From: an uncultured Verrucomicrobiota bacterium | GTDB taxonomy: Bacteria > Verrucomicrobiota > Verrucomicrobiia > Chthoniobacterales > SZAS-18 | DNA length: 6,006 nt | Direction of reading: 5' to 3' | Assembly (NCBI GenBank): GCA_937873255.1 | Contig: CALMVM010000299.1 | Coordinates: forward strand, 1 to 6,006 | In this document: positions 5,766-6,006 of the stretch, piece after piece | Layout of the letters: each line of letters opens with the position of its first letter | Numbering within the stretch: the stretch's first letter is position 1 | Position numbers and translations under genes: made by a program | The notes under the pieces: generated by a model | The model's database searches: none | What the model was told of the DNA's origin: nothing | The model's input: only the letters and a program-made list of their open reading frames with translations

Positions 5766-6006
5766 TTACAGGCTGGAAAATTTAGGAATGGAACCGTTGG
5801 AGTGACAGCAACGCGCCGCCGGGGCGCGGCGAACGTCGGTCGGGAGGAGGCAGGGCGGGGCGTGGGTGAAAGCGTTTTTTCACCCGCCCGCGCGGTGGCG
5901 CCGGAATCCGGTGTGGCGGTCCCCCGGGGTTGCGGCAGCCGTCCTCCCGGAAAGTTCGGCGATGCATCGGCGATGCGTCGGCACACTAGAAAGCACGGTG
6001 GGGGAG
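5766..6006. other. mreB upstream intergenic region (partial)
   Basis: No convincing gene is seen in these 241 bp. Besides the hairpin at 5864-5885 there is a GC-rich inverted repeat CGCGCC/GGCGCG (5812-5817 with 5823-5828) and about 2.5 copies of an 11-bp tandem unit TCGGCGATGCR (5956-5982). A TAAATT hexamer on the minus strand, about 20 bp before the mreB ATG, could be a -10 box but lacks a good -35 at the right distance, so no promoter is called. The upstream neighbour lies outside the window. Confidence 0.5.
5864..5885. promoter_or_regulatory. Strong hairpin in the mreB upstream region
   Basis: GGGTGAAA (5864-5871) and TTTCACCC (5878-5885) form a perfect 8-bp inverted repeat around a 6-nt loop. 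GC-rich flanks (GCGGGG.. and ..CGCCCGCGC) could extend it with a mismatch. It lies about 100 bp upstream of the mreB start. No T run follows on either strand, so a classical terminator is unlikely. A protein-binding operator or a structured leader is possible, and nothing in the sequence chooses between them. Confidence 0.4.

Noticed and set aside
5750..5986. 78-codon minus-strand frame upstream of and overlapping mreB
   Set aside because: Pro/Arg-rich, crosses the GC hairpins, overlaps the mreB start out of frame and has no recognisable start signal.

Overview
The window is GC-rich and carries one minus-strand cell-shape locus. In transcription order (high to low coordinates) it reads mreB, mreC, mreD, then a class B penicillin-binding protein of the PBP2 type (mrdA/pbpA). 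The order, the MreB sequence style, the lack of Shine-Dalgarno sites before the main genes and the long polar tail on PBP2 suggest a Verrucomicrobiota member, perhaps Opitutales. That taxonomy is an inference from sequence feel, not a database result.

Layout. 5766-6006 is the mreB upstream region, with a strong hairpin and a short 11-bp tandem repeat. mreB (4719-5765) and mreC (3645-4595) are separated by a purine/pyrimidine inverted repeat that fills the whole spacer. mreC and mreD (2880-3464) are separated by a second, related element. A 347-bp gap follows (2533-2879), with a weak terminator-like hairpin, a possible 55-codon ORF and a plausible promoter for the PBP2 gene. PBP2 occupies 145-2532. 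Downstream lies a REPIN-like pair of inverted palindromes (33-127). No mrdB/rodA gene is visible inside the window.

Function. MreB filaments, MreC, MreD and PBP2 are known partners in the elongasome (Rod complex), which inserts lateral-wall peptidoglycan. All four genes look intact.

The most unusual signal is the pair of mre spacers. Both are built from 7-nt units (AGAAGGY on the coding strand) arranged as an inverted repeat, with arms running from the stop codon of one gene to the start codon of the next. In each, the left arm carries an AAGGAG ribosome-binding-like site followed by an ATG. That ATG opens a small ORF (26 aa and 50 aa) which reads through the right arm in the same frame (Leu-Ser-Pro-Ser-Ala/Thr-Phe-Cys). 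Each small ORF ends on a stop codon overlapping the next gene's ATG (TGATG before mreC, ATGA before mreD). The same AAGGAG lies in the stem and pairs with CTCCTT in the right arm. This may be a repeat-derived translational relay that controls MreC and MreD output, or a selfish repeat whose ends happen to be compatible with coupling. The sequence alone cannot decide between these.
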